Source: Diphasiastrum complanatum (lineage: Eukaryota > Streptophyta > Lycopodiopsida > Lycopodiales > Lycopodiaceae). Taken from it: 64,000 nt of DNA. This document shows, one piece after another, positions 23,790 through 35,475 of the stretch. The notes under the pieces are model-generated. The model saw only the letters and a list, made by a program, of their open reading frames with translations. It made no database searches and was not told the DNA's origin. Both the position numbers and the translations under genes were made by a program. The first letter of the stretch is position 1. The number at the start of each line of letters is the position of its first letter. The stretch is taken from positions 30,828,149 to 30,892,148 of the forward strand of contig CM055100.1 in NCBI GenBank assembly GCA_029204225.1, written 5' to 3'.

Positions 23790-24540
23790 AAGTCATCCAC
23801 TGAGTTACCATGCTTGTGCTAGGAAGGATCATGATATCCATTGCAGATGGGACATCACGATGGATAGTATAACGAGGCGACTGAGATGTATCTGTGGAAG
23901 ACATGATGAACAAAAATGGAAAGTAATACGTGCGAATGTATATCAAAAAATAGTTGAGAAAGTTCTGAAGGCTTTGGTCGCTGGAAAATTTGGCAAGAGC
24001 TTCGCTACCACAAGTGAGGAATGAATCGAATTCAGCCAACTTATAGGTGAATTTGGAGGGTCCATTACACTGAACACTAGTTTGGCTGAAGTTCTAAACA
24101 GAAATTTGCAAGCTTGTATAGTACTGTGAAAGTAGGCTATAAAAATCTCGACGAAAGTTTTTGAGGCTCTGAAGCCATCCGACGAATGTTTTTCAAGGTT
24201 GGCGAAGGATGAACCTTTGCCCAAGAGGGTCCTTCACCCAAGTACTGTCATAAATGCAAATTTTCAAGATCTGAACCTATGGCCAACCTAATTTTGACAT
24301 TTTAAGACCATCTAGCATGTCAGCGAAGGTTTCTAAAAAGAGTAAGGTTTTCGGCGAAGTTTCCCAAAATGGCATATTGTTGATCATTCGCCTAACTAAA
24401 AAAAAAGACTTTTTCTGAAAAAGAGCCTTCGCCCATCTCAATATAATTATATCTGAAGTGGATGTACAATCTGAAAGCTCAACAAAGGTTTCCAGTACTG
24501 TATAGACAACTTATGACCGAAACAATGATTGTATAAGTCA
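23790..24540 (-). other. Leader with TTCGCC words and start of an unknown frame
   Basis: On the minus strand a repeat-rich leader (GCGAAGG/TTCGCC words near 24198, 24321, 24351, 24388 and 24427) precedes an ATG ending at 23904. The frame begins MSSTDTSQSPRYTIH and runs to the LTR junction at 23789. The leader shares GAACCTTTGCCCA with the gypsy leader at 14.7 kb. The frame is not recognised. Confidence 0.45.
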
Positions 24541-24549
24541 TTTCCCATC

Positions 24550-24850
24550 AGAAATTATCTTTTGAAAATACTTTCTTTCCTCTTTTTCCATTCTGATGAC
24601 CATTCTGGCTTTTGCTCATCAGTATTTCCTTTTTTTTTTTTTGTCTTTTTCCAACAAAACTTAACAATTAAATATTGAAAACAGAAAATTGAAAAACAAT
24701 TAAAAATAAAAAATTATTTAGATCATCCTTGCTGAACTGGTGGAGCAGGCTGCCAAAACTTGCGTAATCGGTTGCCATTCACAGGAGTATCAAATTGTTT
24801 CCCGTCCAAGTGCTCAAGAATCACTACAGGGCTGAACCGGTTGTGAAATT
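24550..24850 (-). pseudogene. Ty3/gypsy integrase C-terminal remnant, copy 2
   Basis: Minus-strand coding VILEHLDGKQ, then TPVNGNRLRKFWQPAPP, ending at a TGA at 24723-24725. The noncoding part at 24550-24720 also matches 22850-23010, so a direct-repeat relation joins the two gypsy fragments. The upstream integrase is lost at about 24840. Confidence 0.8.
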
Positions 24851-24894
24851 ATCAATATTTGAAGTTTTGGATGAACCCTTGCCAATATGTGTGT

Positions 24895-25559
24895 TGGGGG
24901 GGGGGGTGTGTGTGCGGAACACACTAAGACAACTTGAAAATAGTATGGAAGGTGTGAAACTTTACTCATGAAGGTCGTTTTTGTGTCATCCATGATTGTG
25001 GCTCTGGTTGGTGCAAACTTGGCTTCTCTTAGCAAATTCTTGGGCACTGGGATCCACAATAGGAAGGATGGGCTTTTGTAACTAGCATCATTTGTAGAGT
25101 AATTTTTATTTAATTGTAGCATAAAGTACAGAGGTGCATTTGCTATATATAGTATGTTTTGAAGATAATTTTTGCATCCTTACTTGCAAGCATTGAAGAA
25201 CATCTGGATTACTCAAGTACCTACTTGGTGTCGGATACGGGGAAGAACCTTGCCCGAGTTCTTGTAAGCTGCCAAGGGGTAGAAATCAGGTGTAAGCTGC
25301 TAGGAAGGAGTTATGCTGCCATGATAGGTTGGAGAGACTTCCTGCTGGAGAATCTATGCTGGGTAATTCATGCTGAGGAACTATGGATGAAAGCTTGATA
25401 GTTCATAATAAGATCTCTCCACTGTCTATGTGACTGAGGATTGGACAACTTGCTGTCAATTACTTGTATTGTTGTCTCTTTAATAAGATCCCAAAATGGG
25501 GGGGGGGGGGGTAACCCATTTCGCCCCTCTATGTCATGTCCTTTTCATTTTTTATGCCA
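24895..25559. other. Spacer with two poly-G runs
   Basis: G runs of 12-14 bases lie near 24895-24906 and at 25498-25511. The second marks the place where copia sequence (element F) begins a few dozen bases later. No gene is recognised between them. Confidence 0.6.
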
Positions 25560-26580
25560 AATTTCAATTGGTAATTGAAGGTACATAAAGAACATTGTCT
25601 AGATCTACTTTTTTAGATGATCCTAGACATAAAGGAATGGATCCAACACCTACAATCTCACATTCTTGATCACTTGTAGTGAAGATAGAACTATTGTAAG
25701 AAAGTAGATTATAAAAGTAGTCTTTTTGGTGAGTCATGTGAGAGCTTGCCCCACTATCAATCCAGCAAGTGTCTTGATTAGATGTTTGTGGGGAGGATAC
25801 CGTCAAAGATAGATTGCTTTCTTCCTCCTCCTCAAGCACAAGATTGCCTTGATTGTCCTTCTCTTGGGAATTCTTCTTCTTGTAGCACTCGGATGCAAAA
25901 TGTCCCTTTTTTCCACAAAAGAAACACTTTAGCTTTTTATTGTCCTTCTTGCTCTTGCCTTTGGAACTTGATGCTCCCTCTTTGTTCTCCATCTCCATGT
26001 CTTGAGTCTTCTTGGATGGAAACTTCTTCTTCTTGCCTTTCAAAGAAAATTCAATACTAGGAAGTGAATCTTGAATAGCAAAGGTTTGAACAAGATTGGA
26101 ATAATCATCTCCTAATCCATTCAAAATGATTTGAACTAATTCATCATCTTTGATTTTATCATCTATAGAAGACAACTCCTTATTCAAAGATTTGATCCTA
26201 AAGACATAATTTTGGGCACTTTCACTACTTCCTTTCATGCTTTGAAGGATTTGATTCCTAAGCATGAGTATCCTTGAAGTGTTCTTGGATCCATAAATGG
26301 CTTTTAATGAATCTCATGCCTCTTTGGATATGGTACAAGATGAGATTTCTTTCAAAAGTTCGTTACTTACATTCATTTTTATGCAATGTAATGCAACTCT
26401 ACATCTCTTTTTGTACTAAACCAACTCAACTCCTCCTTGAGGTTCTACTTCCACCTCAAGTACTATGTCATAAAGATTATGAAGTACAAGCAAAGACTCC
26501 ATTCGAACTATCCAAGTAGCATAATTAGTGGATGTAAGTCTTTCACTAGCTTCAAGCAAAAAACCACCCATTGATGCCAT
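25560..26580 (-). pseudogene. Copia gag-protease remnant (element F, antisense)
   Basis: Gag starts at the ATG ending at 26580 (MASMGGFLLEASERLTSTNY), clearly related to element B. Nonsense codons interrupt it twice: a TAG before YKKR, and a TGA where B has the tryptophan of KEAWNSLK. From 26265 the frame is open through NGLGDDYSNLVQ, a Lys-rich linker, zinc knuckle CFFCGKKGHFASEC and protease CWIDSGASSHM, ending at LYVPSITN near 25564. Integrase, RT and RNase H are missing. The linker is shorter than in B. Confidence 0.92.
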
Positions 26581-27169
26581 TTTTGAACGTGAAAAAGCAC
26601 TAGAAACTCTTATGGTTTCTCTAAGAGATCTGAACCTAAAGTCTTCTAGCAACTTAGAAAGCTTATAGACTCAATCCTATCACTCATGAACCAATCTAGA
26701 ATGATGAAAATTTAGATTCTAGTCTCAAACTTGCAAAATCACTCCTTAATCTATGATTTTTAGCAATTTCTCTCTTCAACCTCAACATACACTCAAAACA
26801 TCAGAGAAGATCAATTAGTGCACCTAATTCAAGCTTCAATTTTCATTTTTTGGCTGATATAATCCAAGAACTAATCAAGGGATTAGATTCACTATAGAAA
26901 ATGCTTGATTTTGCACCAAAAATCACTCAAATTGGGTATGTGAGTCAAATTCTACAATTTTTTGAGATTTCTCAATCAAAACCGGAGTTGTATGGCCTCA
27001 CACGTGTGAAAAGGGTTCCTACAGCCCACAACAAGATCTGGACCAAAAATTTTGAGGATAGCTATCAAATCCAACTCGTTACACAAAATTTGACTAGTTT
27101 CCAAAAAACTGCTAATTTTGGCTTTGATTTGGATTAACCCTATCAATTTCAACAAAACCTCTTGTACTA

Positions 27170-27182
27170 GGCTCTGATACCA
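27170..27182 (-). promoter_or_regulatory. Primer-binding site of element F, tRNA-iMet type
   Basis: The minus strand reads TGGTATCAGAGCC two bases after the LTR terminus TTTTTGCA. It confirms antisense orientation and places the end of the 5' LTR at 27185. Confidence 0.93.
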
Positions 27183-27184
27183 TG

Positions 27185-27960
27185 TGCAAAAAGTACAAAA
27201 AAGGACCAAAAGTGGATTCTAATCTGATCCTCAAGAGGGATTGGTTGTTAGATTACTTGATCTATCAATCTACTTGAGATTAAGATCAATCTGGATCAAT
27301 TCTAGATACAAAATCCTAACAAGAACAATCATTAATTGAAGGTAGGTGTACTTTCTGGTTTCACACGTGTGAAACACTGTCTGAGTACGGACTCTAACCT
27401 GAAAATCAAGTACACATTGATAGCACCTCAAAACAATCAAAACAAATGTAGACAAATGAAGAGAATCACTCAAAATTGCTTCCAAAACCAAGATTGGTGT
27501 CTCACATTGATTATGGCCAAATAAGCCTCTATATATACACTTTTGGAGCTCGAGGTACTGATCATGCATCAGATCTCACACGTGTGAGGATGCCTTGTCA
27601 CCATCATGCAATTTGACACTCGGATCAAAACTTTTCATTTTGGGCATTTTTGGTCTATTTTCCTACTATATGGAGATCTTTATGGAAATCTTCTAGAAGC
27701 AAAAACTCGCCTACTTCAGCTATTTCCACACGTGTGAGCTGTCCTCTACACATGGGATGTGACACCTATTCAAAATATTTGGCTCATGCAATCATTAGAT
27801 TGGTGCCATGTGTCATATCTCTAGAAAACTAGATTTTGGCCATTTTAGCCACTAGAACTTGAATTAAATCATATGTACAACATATACGATTATGGTACAT
27901 GAAAAGTACACTAGTTTCACACGTGGAAACAGGCTCCACACATGTGTGTCTATCCTATAT
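27185..27960 (-). mobile_element. 5' LTR of copia element F (outer edge approximate)
   Basis: The inner end is fixed by the primer site. The outer end is estimated from similarity to element B at 27916-27945. The G-box palindrome CACACGTGTG recurs at 27362, 27577 and 27727, with variants at 27918 and 27937 and one more in the leader at 26999. Bases 27185-27578 have an inverted near-copy at 23396-23788. Confidence 0.78.
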
Positions 27961-27989
27961 ACAAGATTTTTTGCCTCTACCAAGCTTAT

Positions 27990-30394
27990 TTTTGCATTTT
28001 TCACATGACCCTTGCGGAGCCTCTGCTTATTGCAATGAGTATTCATGAGAGAGCCTTCTCAGGGAGAATAAATATGAATTTTATCACTTTTGCCTTCAGT
28101 ACTTGGAAGGAGGAGAAATCCAAGTTTTATATTACTTTCCAGGGAGCCACACACAAGGTGCGCATGATTGAGGCCGCCCTTGATGCCATAGGGATAGCAT
28201 CTAGTACCCAAGCCTCACCAAACCATAAGCAAGCCAAACAGGCTATTAAGCCTTATATTGACGTTACAAATGATTTGCATTGGACCAATGACGGCTACCT
28301 CCTAGAAGCCATTACTGAGCCTGCCATACATGTCGCTGCTCAGTTCCTTAACAATTTCCTGATGGTTGGCAACCTCAGAAAAGATCGCATTACTTCTCAG
28401 ATATTGCATAGGATAGTTGAGTCATATGTCAAGATAGCCAAGGCCCCTCTGAAATCATATAACTGGTTAGAGACCATTTTTGGAGAGCTCAAACGAGCCA
28501 TTAAGAGCAATACCAAGTAGCAGTTTGTTGCTGGCCCCTTGTTATCTCTCCTAGCAGCCTCCCACCTTGAAAATAAAATCCATGGGTTTCGCCTGGATTC
28601 TGTGCTTTCTGTTTATGAAGAAGCACCGACCGAATCATCTCAATAGGCCTCTAGCTCACATAGTCGACGTCGTCCATGCAGCGAGATTGTCATTCCGGAC
28701 TTGCCTTCTGCATCACGACATCGTACTAAGCAAACATCGTCAACTACGCTTCCACCCCCTGTTGCTATTCACACTGAACTACCTATTCCCCCCGCCTCTG
28801 ATGCTTCCCTTGCCTCTGCTTCCTTTCATGGACAATTTGTGACCATTGGGGCTACCATTTCCATCACAGCTGCCCAGGCCACCTCACCCCCACACACAGA
28901 AGCTGTTCTCCAAACACTCAGTATTTCATGGACATGTTCGATGATTCTGACCCCCTTGGGGCCTCCGAAGTTTTTGTAATGCCCCAGAGCCCTGTGCCCT
29001 TTGAACTCCAATCCCCTGGCAGAGGATTCGAACAATTCCATGATACTACTATTGGTGTTGAAGATTCATTTCAGATACCCCAACAACCTCAAGCTGAAGC
29101 CGCACCAGCCACACTTCGGGTCGAGAAAGCTGTCAAATTACCAAAGCAGTTCGACGCCACAGTGCCTGAGGGCTATGAAGAGGAAGACCTCTTTGAAGAA
29201 GAAGAATTACAAGAACCTGTTCCATGCCAACCAAGGATAGTACCACCAGGTCCTTCTGCTACTACCACCTCCACAACAGAAGATTTTGGTGTTGCTCTTG
29301 GTTTGGTCTCAAGCCTTGTGCAAGTGATCCAATCTATGTTGGATAAGAAAAAAGAAATGGAACAGTGAATCTCAGATTTGGGATCGGAAAATACTCTCAT
29401 CAGCCAGAAAGTTATTCAGCTGGACAAAGAGTTGAAGATCGCCAAGCAACATGAAGCCAAATCCGAAGCTGAGAAGAAGACGACACAGCAATTGGCTGAT
29501 CGCCTAGAAGAGTATGTCAGCTCACTACAAAATGTGCTCACAACCGTTCAAGGTCAGGTGGACAAGGCCATGTAGGATGCAAAGCAGCTGCTCCAAGGTC
29601 AATTGCAGATGGCAGAACAAGATCGCACACGTCTCCAAGGTGAATTGGATGCGTGATGCGTATCTCCAGATGCAAATACCTGATCATCTGGTAACTCCGA
29701 CGGAGATCGCATATTTGTTCAAGAAAGTTGAAACTTACAAAGTGGCGTTTCAAGGATTCCAAGGCTGTTTTGACAAATTAAAAGGTGCAGTTTCAACTGA
29801 GTTGGCAAAGGCTAAAGCAACCATCAATGCATATGAAAAAGCAGCCGCTCATGTGTTGGAAGTTGGACCTCAAATTTCAGTTCCGGTCATGCCGCAATTC
29901 TCCCCTCCACACCAAGCTGATGCACCAATGGATACAAGGTTGGATTCGGGCATGGACCAGGTGGAGCCCTTGAAGTTGAAGAACAACAGCCAGTTCCACA
30001 GGCAGTGCAACCGGGTCCATCTTCATCAAGGACCACACCATTATTCAGAAGACCAATCAACGTCGAGGACTAAATCCAGAGTTTTTTAGTGCGACATCCT
30101 TGTGAGTCCTCGCGTGGTGGTTGGGTCCTTAAGTTTAAGACCTCTGAAATAGAGGCCGACAAGGAATTGGATAAAATACCCGCATTGGGAGAGCAGCCAG
30201 CTTGGAGAGTTACAATTTTTGAGAAAACTCTAGAATCTATTAGGAATTATGTGGCCAGACCTTGCCAATTGCGCGTACATCCATATTATGTACCGATGCC
30301 GTGCAGGAATAGGTGGAAGGATTTGGGATTGGCCATGGACAAAATTACGATCCATATGCCAAATTGGCCAGTCATCCATCAACCTTACAATTGA
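27990..30394 (+). pseudogene. ORF-X, longest copy (unrecognised protein, about 790 codons)
   Basis: From the ATG at 28005 (MTLAEPLLIAMSIHERAF) the order is: an N-terminal domain to about residue 170 (ITEPAIHVAAQFLNNFLMVG, APLKSYNWLETIFGELKRAI); a Ser/Pro-rich linker; an acidic segment (MFDDSDPL, VPEGYEEEDLFEEEEL); a long Lys/Glu/Gln coiled coil (29390-29640, then ELAKAKATINAYEKAAAHVL); a Pro-rich linker; and a C-terminal domain (GWVLKFKTSEIEA, PALGEQ, LRVHPYYVPMP) ending at 30394. In-frame stops lie at 28518, near 28645, 29366 and 29572, and frameshifts near 28925 and 29655. Middle and C-terminal parts have independent copies at 22.2-22.9 and 62.8-63.0 kb. Function unknown. The coiled coil suggests a structural or self-associating protein. 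Confidence 0.62.
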
Positions 30395-30405
30395 GAAATA
30401 TTGGA

Positions 30406-31470
30406 TAGATTTCCACCGGGCAAAAAAGATTGTTCGAGATCTCAACTACATCAATATTTCAAACTATACAGTTTGTCGAAGCTGTATTCTAGCCAAGCAT
30501 GCTAAACTCCTTTCAAGTCTTCGCAACACAAATTCAAAGGTGTGTTAGATATTGTGCATAGCGACATATGTGGATCCATGTAGACTCTCCTGATAGGGGA
30601 GCAAAATACTTTCTGAACTTCATTGACGATTATTTGCGGAGGACAATAGTGTATTTTTAAAGAAGAAATAAAAATACTTCAAGTATTTTCAGCAATTCAA
30701 GTAGGAGGCTGAGAATTAAACTTACAAGAAAATCAAATCAATTCGGACTGATGGTGGAGGCGAATTCATTTCTACTAAATTCAGAGATTACTACAAAGTT
30801 CATGGCATGCTTATGAAGTATACCACCCACTATTCTCCACAGTCAAAAGGAGTGGCTGAACGTAAAAATTGTACACTTGTCGAAAGTGTGAAAAGTATGA
30901 TTGTACAGGATTATCAAAGACCTTTTGGGAAGAAGCCGTCCCAACATATGCATCTCTAGAATCAACTTACAACCAAAGTCTTATTCGACAAAACACCCGA
31001 AGAGGTGTGGACAGGTTCAAAGCCCTTGGTAAGACATCTTCGAATTTTCGGTTGTATCGCTTTCACACAGATTCCAGCAAAACTTCATAAGAAGCTAGAT
31101 ACTACTAGTTCTGAGTCTATCTTTGTTGGATACTCTTTGAATCAGAAATCTTATATACACCATAGCCACTTTTTATTTTGATCGGGATCCAATTAGTTAT
31201 TCAGAGGCAATTTCTAGTCTAGAAGCAGATCAGTGAAAATCAACGATGGACAAAGAATATCAATCTTTTTTGGAGCAAAAGACAGTTTTTCAATATAAGG
31301 TAGCACCTTATACGATTAGTAACAATGTTTTGTACAATCTTGAATGTTGATTATTCAGAAACTTTCAATCACGTGGTCAAACATTCATCTATCAAACTTT
31401 TATTTTCATTTACAACGGTGACAGATTTAGAGATTCACCAAATGGATGTGCAAACTACATTTGAGTTCGA
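30406..31470 (+). pseudogene. Copia integrase and early RT remnant
   Basis: Across three frames one reads FHRAKKIVRDLNY with CILAKHAKL (zinc-binding end of the pre-integrase domain), then NFIDDY, IRTDGGGEF, YTTHYSPQSKGVAERKN (integrase DDE core) and FWEEAVPTYA. From about 31240 come MDKEYQSFLEQKT and VDYSETFNHVVKHSSIKLL (start of RT, with FAPVV changed to FNHVV). There are many stops and shifts, and no gag or RNase H. It starts within a few bases of the ORF-X end, so the join is a secondary junction or an insertion. Confidence 0.85.
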
Positions 31471-31474
31471 CATC

Positions 31475-31960
31475 CTAGTCTTGGATCCATGGTGGAGGTC
31501 TTCACACATAGTGTGGTGGTGCTGGTTTAAGACTAGGCAATATCTTGATTTCCATTCTTTTTTATGCCAATGATGTGGTGCTAGTTTCCCTTGCTAGAGA
31601 GGGATTACTGAGATACTTGGATTACCTATAGGCCTTCTATACTATATGGGGCTTGGGGGTGAACGTTGCAAAGCTCACAAGGTCATGGTATTCAATACTT
31701 CCAAGGCTTTCATGCAATGTCAACGGCTCATTTTCTGTAGACAAACTTTGGAGATGGTGTCCTCTTTCACTTGCTTGGGTGTACTCTTTGTTGATCCTAT
31801 ATCTAATATGAGATAAACAACAACTACTTGATTTGAGAAGGGCCATGATTCCCTTGTTCAATTGGAGAGAATTTGTGTCCAAAAGTCCATTTGAAATGGT
31901 ACAAGAAAGTGTAGACTTATTTGATATCAACCTACTACACATGGTGCACATGTCTTTCCT
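31475..31960 (+). pseudogene. LINE (non-LTR) reverse transcriptase remnant
   Basis: In plus frames: ILFYANDVVLVSLAREGLLR, then WGLGVNVAK, KVMVFNTSKAF, VSSFTCLGVLF and LVQLERICVQKS. These match the palm and thumb order of plant LINE RTs (FADDVVL, KTKVMVF, FTYLGV). The catalytic pair appears as YAND instead of YADD/FADD, so one of the two metal-binding aspartates is lost. A frameshift lies near 31670. No endonuclease is recognised. Confidence 0.8.
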
Positions 31961-32805
31961 CATCAAACAGGGCTAGTACTATTATGCTATCTAGTATGAT
32001 TTGGCCTAAGCTTTCTATTCCACATGAGATTATCCTCATCGAGTAGGGTCCAAGATGAATGGATGGGATCAATGTGAATATTAGCCAATAGGATTTTGGG
32101 GCAAGGGCCTTCCCCATTTATGAAAAGGCACCATTTGTACTCTATTTTCATGCTTAATAGAGAGGAGGAGACTCTATCATTTTGGGAGCTTAAGCATCCT
32201 CATTTGCTAATGACTCTTGCTTATGCTATTGTTGTGATTTGCTTGTTATTTTCATTTTCCATGCTTTTTGTTTATGCTAGTTAAGGTTTCTCCATAAGCA
32301 ATGAGATTGAGCATTTGAGAACCTCCATCTCATCTCTCTCACTCTCTCTACAGCTTGGTGCCATTGTCCAGCTTATCACTTATATTTTCTAGATTTAGAA
32401 TGTAGATATACAGAGATAGCACTTACCTCTTCCTAGTAGCTTCATGATCAGGGTTACTGATTGTCATGGTTTTCTTAGGCATTTCACCTCCTCTTTGAGT
32501 CATTTGGTTTTTCTATCATTGATCTTTCTTCAGGTACTCATCCGTGTATCAAATGGTTCTTATATAGAGCATATCTTGATCACATTTATCGGGGAGTGTT
32601 GGGTTGGGGGTCAAACTCGACTACTACTGTACTCATTTTCTAGAGCTGAATGTAGCAAGTTTTTTGATCTTACTACAATATTTGGATCTAGGATTATCTC
32701 ATGGATTTAGGATTATCTCATGGATTTTGATATTCTGTGAGTATCGGGCCAACTATGTATATCATCAAGATGACATTAGTTGTCGATTGAGACTAGACGG
32801 TTCCA
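31961..32805. other. Stretch without recognisable gene
   Basis: Short frames only. A perfect 19-base tandem duplication (GGATTATCTCATGGATTTA) lies at 32691-32728. Confidence 0.5.
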
Positions 32806-33310
32806 TGGGATTCTAAGAGGAGAGAAAATAAGTCAGTTATGCTCTTTGAGTGAGTTGGATTTTGAGGAGCATTTTATCTTCGGTGCCCTATCTACTATGA
32901 GATTAGAAGGAGATAATATTGTCTATTCTGCAACATGTCCACTACCTTATGATCGCTCATAGCAATGAGGATCCTTGATTTGATGCACTTATGGTATGAG
33001 AGATGCTCTTACTATGACATGACATGTGTCGGATTCAAAGAGGAGGTGAAATGCCTAAGAAAACCACAACATGAGAAGACTACAACATGATTCAGAGTCT
33101 GACAATGACGACAACGACGATGATGATACACATGTTCATAAAGATCAGAGACAACACACTACTTAATATCATGCTGCAATTAGAGTTATTTGACCTGTCG
33201 TGAGGAGACACACTTCTCATCCTCCTAGAGGATATCAACAACGACCATACTTACCTCCCATTGTCACTCGTATCACATCCTTCTAGAATAATAGGACATG
33301 GTGATAGTGT
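32806..33310 (+). repeat. Dispersed repeat, inverted relative to 46384-46815
   Basis: The order of words (AGAGGAGAG, CAACATGTCCACTA, TTGCACTTATGGTA-like, TTCAGAGTCTGACAATGACG, CGTATCACATCCTTCT) recurs in reverse complement at 46384-46815. An acidic stretch (SESDNDDNDDDD) is readable in one frame. The family is not recognised. It is probably the body of an unclassified retroelement. Confidence 0.75.
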
Positions 33311-33392
33311 TGTGTTTACCATTGAGAAATGCATTAGAAACATCAAGCTGGAACATACTCCATTTGTGAAAACATGCAAGAGATATGAGTAT

Positions 33393-35475
33393 TCAAATTG
33401 TTACCATCTTTGCAACTGGTGCAAAGGTGTCTTCATAGTCAAGACCTTTGATCTGTGAGTAGCCTTTGGCACAAAGTCTTGCTTTATACTTATTGATAGA
33501 TCCATCATGATTATACTTGATTCTAAATACCCACTTACATCCAATCACATGCATGTTGTTTGGTGGCTCCACAAGCTCCCATGTGTTGTTTGACATCAAG
33601 GCTTCAAACTCTTGGGTCATTGCTTCAACCCACTCTTTGGATTGAAGTGCTTCTTGAACATCCTTAGGCACTTGATCTGATATAAAAAGTGCATGATAGG
33701 AAGTTTCACCTTCCACTTGCCTTCCTTCAACATCATATGTGATCCTACTTGGCTCAGATCTTGCTCGTGTAGATCTTCTTGGTGTGGTAGCTTGAATTTG
33801 CTCCTCCTCAAGCCTCAGCCTCACCTTTTCTTGAACAACATCAAGATTGATAGTTGATCTTGCATGAGACTCCTTGACCTGTGCATCATTCAAGTTAAAC
33901 TTCTGATCTTCATGGAAGATCACATCTCTACTAACAACATTCTTGTCAGTAGAGGGTAAATAAACTTTGTATGCTTTTTTGGTAGATGCATATCCTACAA
34001 AAATTTCTTTTACAACACTAGGATTTTCCTTCTTCCTAGTTTCTAGAGGCACATGCACAAAGCATACACAACCAAAAATCCTAAGATGATCTACCTTAGG
34101 CTTTTTCTTATACAACATCTCAAATGGCGTCTTTCCTCTTATTGCAAGATTTGAAAGCCTATTACAAAGATAGTTTGCACATGCAACTAGCTCTCCCCAA
34201 AATTCTTTAGGCAGAGAAGCTTCTAGCCTAATGGCTTTTGCACATTCACACAAAGTTCTATTTTTTCTCTTAGCAACTCCATTTTGTTGAGGAGTATATG
34301 AACAAGAAAACTCTCTTTGAATACCCTCTCTCACAAAAGTCTTTAAACTTATTGGAAGTGTATTCACCTTCACTATCACTTCTCAAAGCTTACAACTTGA
34401 AAGGAAACTGCTTTTCTACATAAGCTTTGAAAGTAAGAAAATCATCATAGACCATGGCTTTTGAAGACAACATGTAGATCCAAGAATATCTTGTATAATC
34501 ATCTACAAAAGAGACAAAGCAGTTTGCTCCTCCTTTGCTCTTAGTTGATGAGAAATGAACATCAGAGTGCACAATTTCAAATGGTTGCTTTGTCTTGATA
34601 CTTGATCTAGGAAAAGGCCTTCTGTGTGATTTTGCCAACACGCAAGCTTCACAAGGTAGAAGCTCCTTTGACAATGTCTTTGGTAGTCCAACAGCCTTTC
34701 CTTCTTTGACCATAGATTGCATGGCGTTGAAATTGGGATGTCCCAATCTCTTGTGCCACAGATCCTCTGAAATGTTAGCACTCTCCTTAGAATCTAGTTT
34801 GTACAACTTACCATTTCTAGATCCTCTAGTAATAACTTCATTTTCTCTTGAGATTATACACTTGTCAACTTGAAACTTGGCATCCAATCCACTATCACCC
34901 AACTGTCCTACACTAATGAGATTCTTAGTCAGTCTAGGTACATACAGTACATCATGTAAGCAAAAAGATTTTGATGATGATGCATGCAGTGGAATACTAC
35001 CTATTCCTTCAATCCTACACTCTACATCATTAGCAATATAGATTGATCTTTTTGCACCTAGATAAGGCATGAGATTAGTGAAAGAGTTCCTAGAACTAGA
35101 CATATGAGAACTAGCCCCACTATCTATCCACCAGACTTCTTCATTCTTAAAAGGAAAAGATGAAAAAGTAGACATCATTAATGAATCCTCTCTTTCACTC
35201 TCAACACCCTCACACTCATCCTCATTAGTAAGGTTAGCTTGCTTAGATTGGTTCTTCTTCTAGAAACAATTCGATGCATAGCGTCCTTTCTTGCCACAAA
35301 AAAAACACTTGATCTTTGACAACTTCTTCTTGCCACTGGATGTTGCAGTTTGTGAGGACTGATCCTCACCACCTTCTTTGGCTTTGTCCTTCTTGAAGTG
35401 TTGTTGTCCTTTGCCCTTGCCTCTTGACTTGTCTCTGATGGAGAGTGCTTTGTCATCTCCACCATCTTTCAATGG
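33393..35475 (-). pseudogene. Copia gag end-protease-integrase-RT start (element E, antisense)
   Basis: In minus order: a basic gag tail (35472 down), zinc knuckle CFFCGKKGRYASNC in which the histidine has become arginine, then a TAG. Next come protease EVWWIDSGASSHM, pre-integrase LWHKRLGHPN, integrase HSDVHFSSTKSKGG, FVDDYTRYSWIYML, DSEGEY and YTPQQNGVAKRKN, the copia C-terminal core FGCVCFVHVP, and RT start ALQSKEWVEAM to FAPVAKMVTI at 33393. The catalytic integrase glutamate (AERKN) is lysine here. A GA loss near 34335 shifts the frame. The palm and RNase H are cut off at the left and the gag N-terminus at the right. A coherent but certainly inactive element. Confidence 0.95.

Noticed and set aside
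23396-27578. Reading the inverted repeats as terminal inverted repeats of a DNA transposon
   Set aside because: One copy adjoins a tRNA-iMet primer site and copia gag and ends in TGCA, so they are LTRs in opposite orientation.
29173-29762. Antisense frames opposite the ORF-X coiled coil
   Set aside because: Shadow frames. The plus-strand protein is supported by an independent diverged copy.
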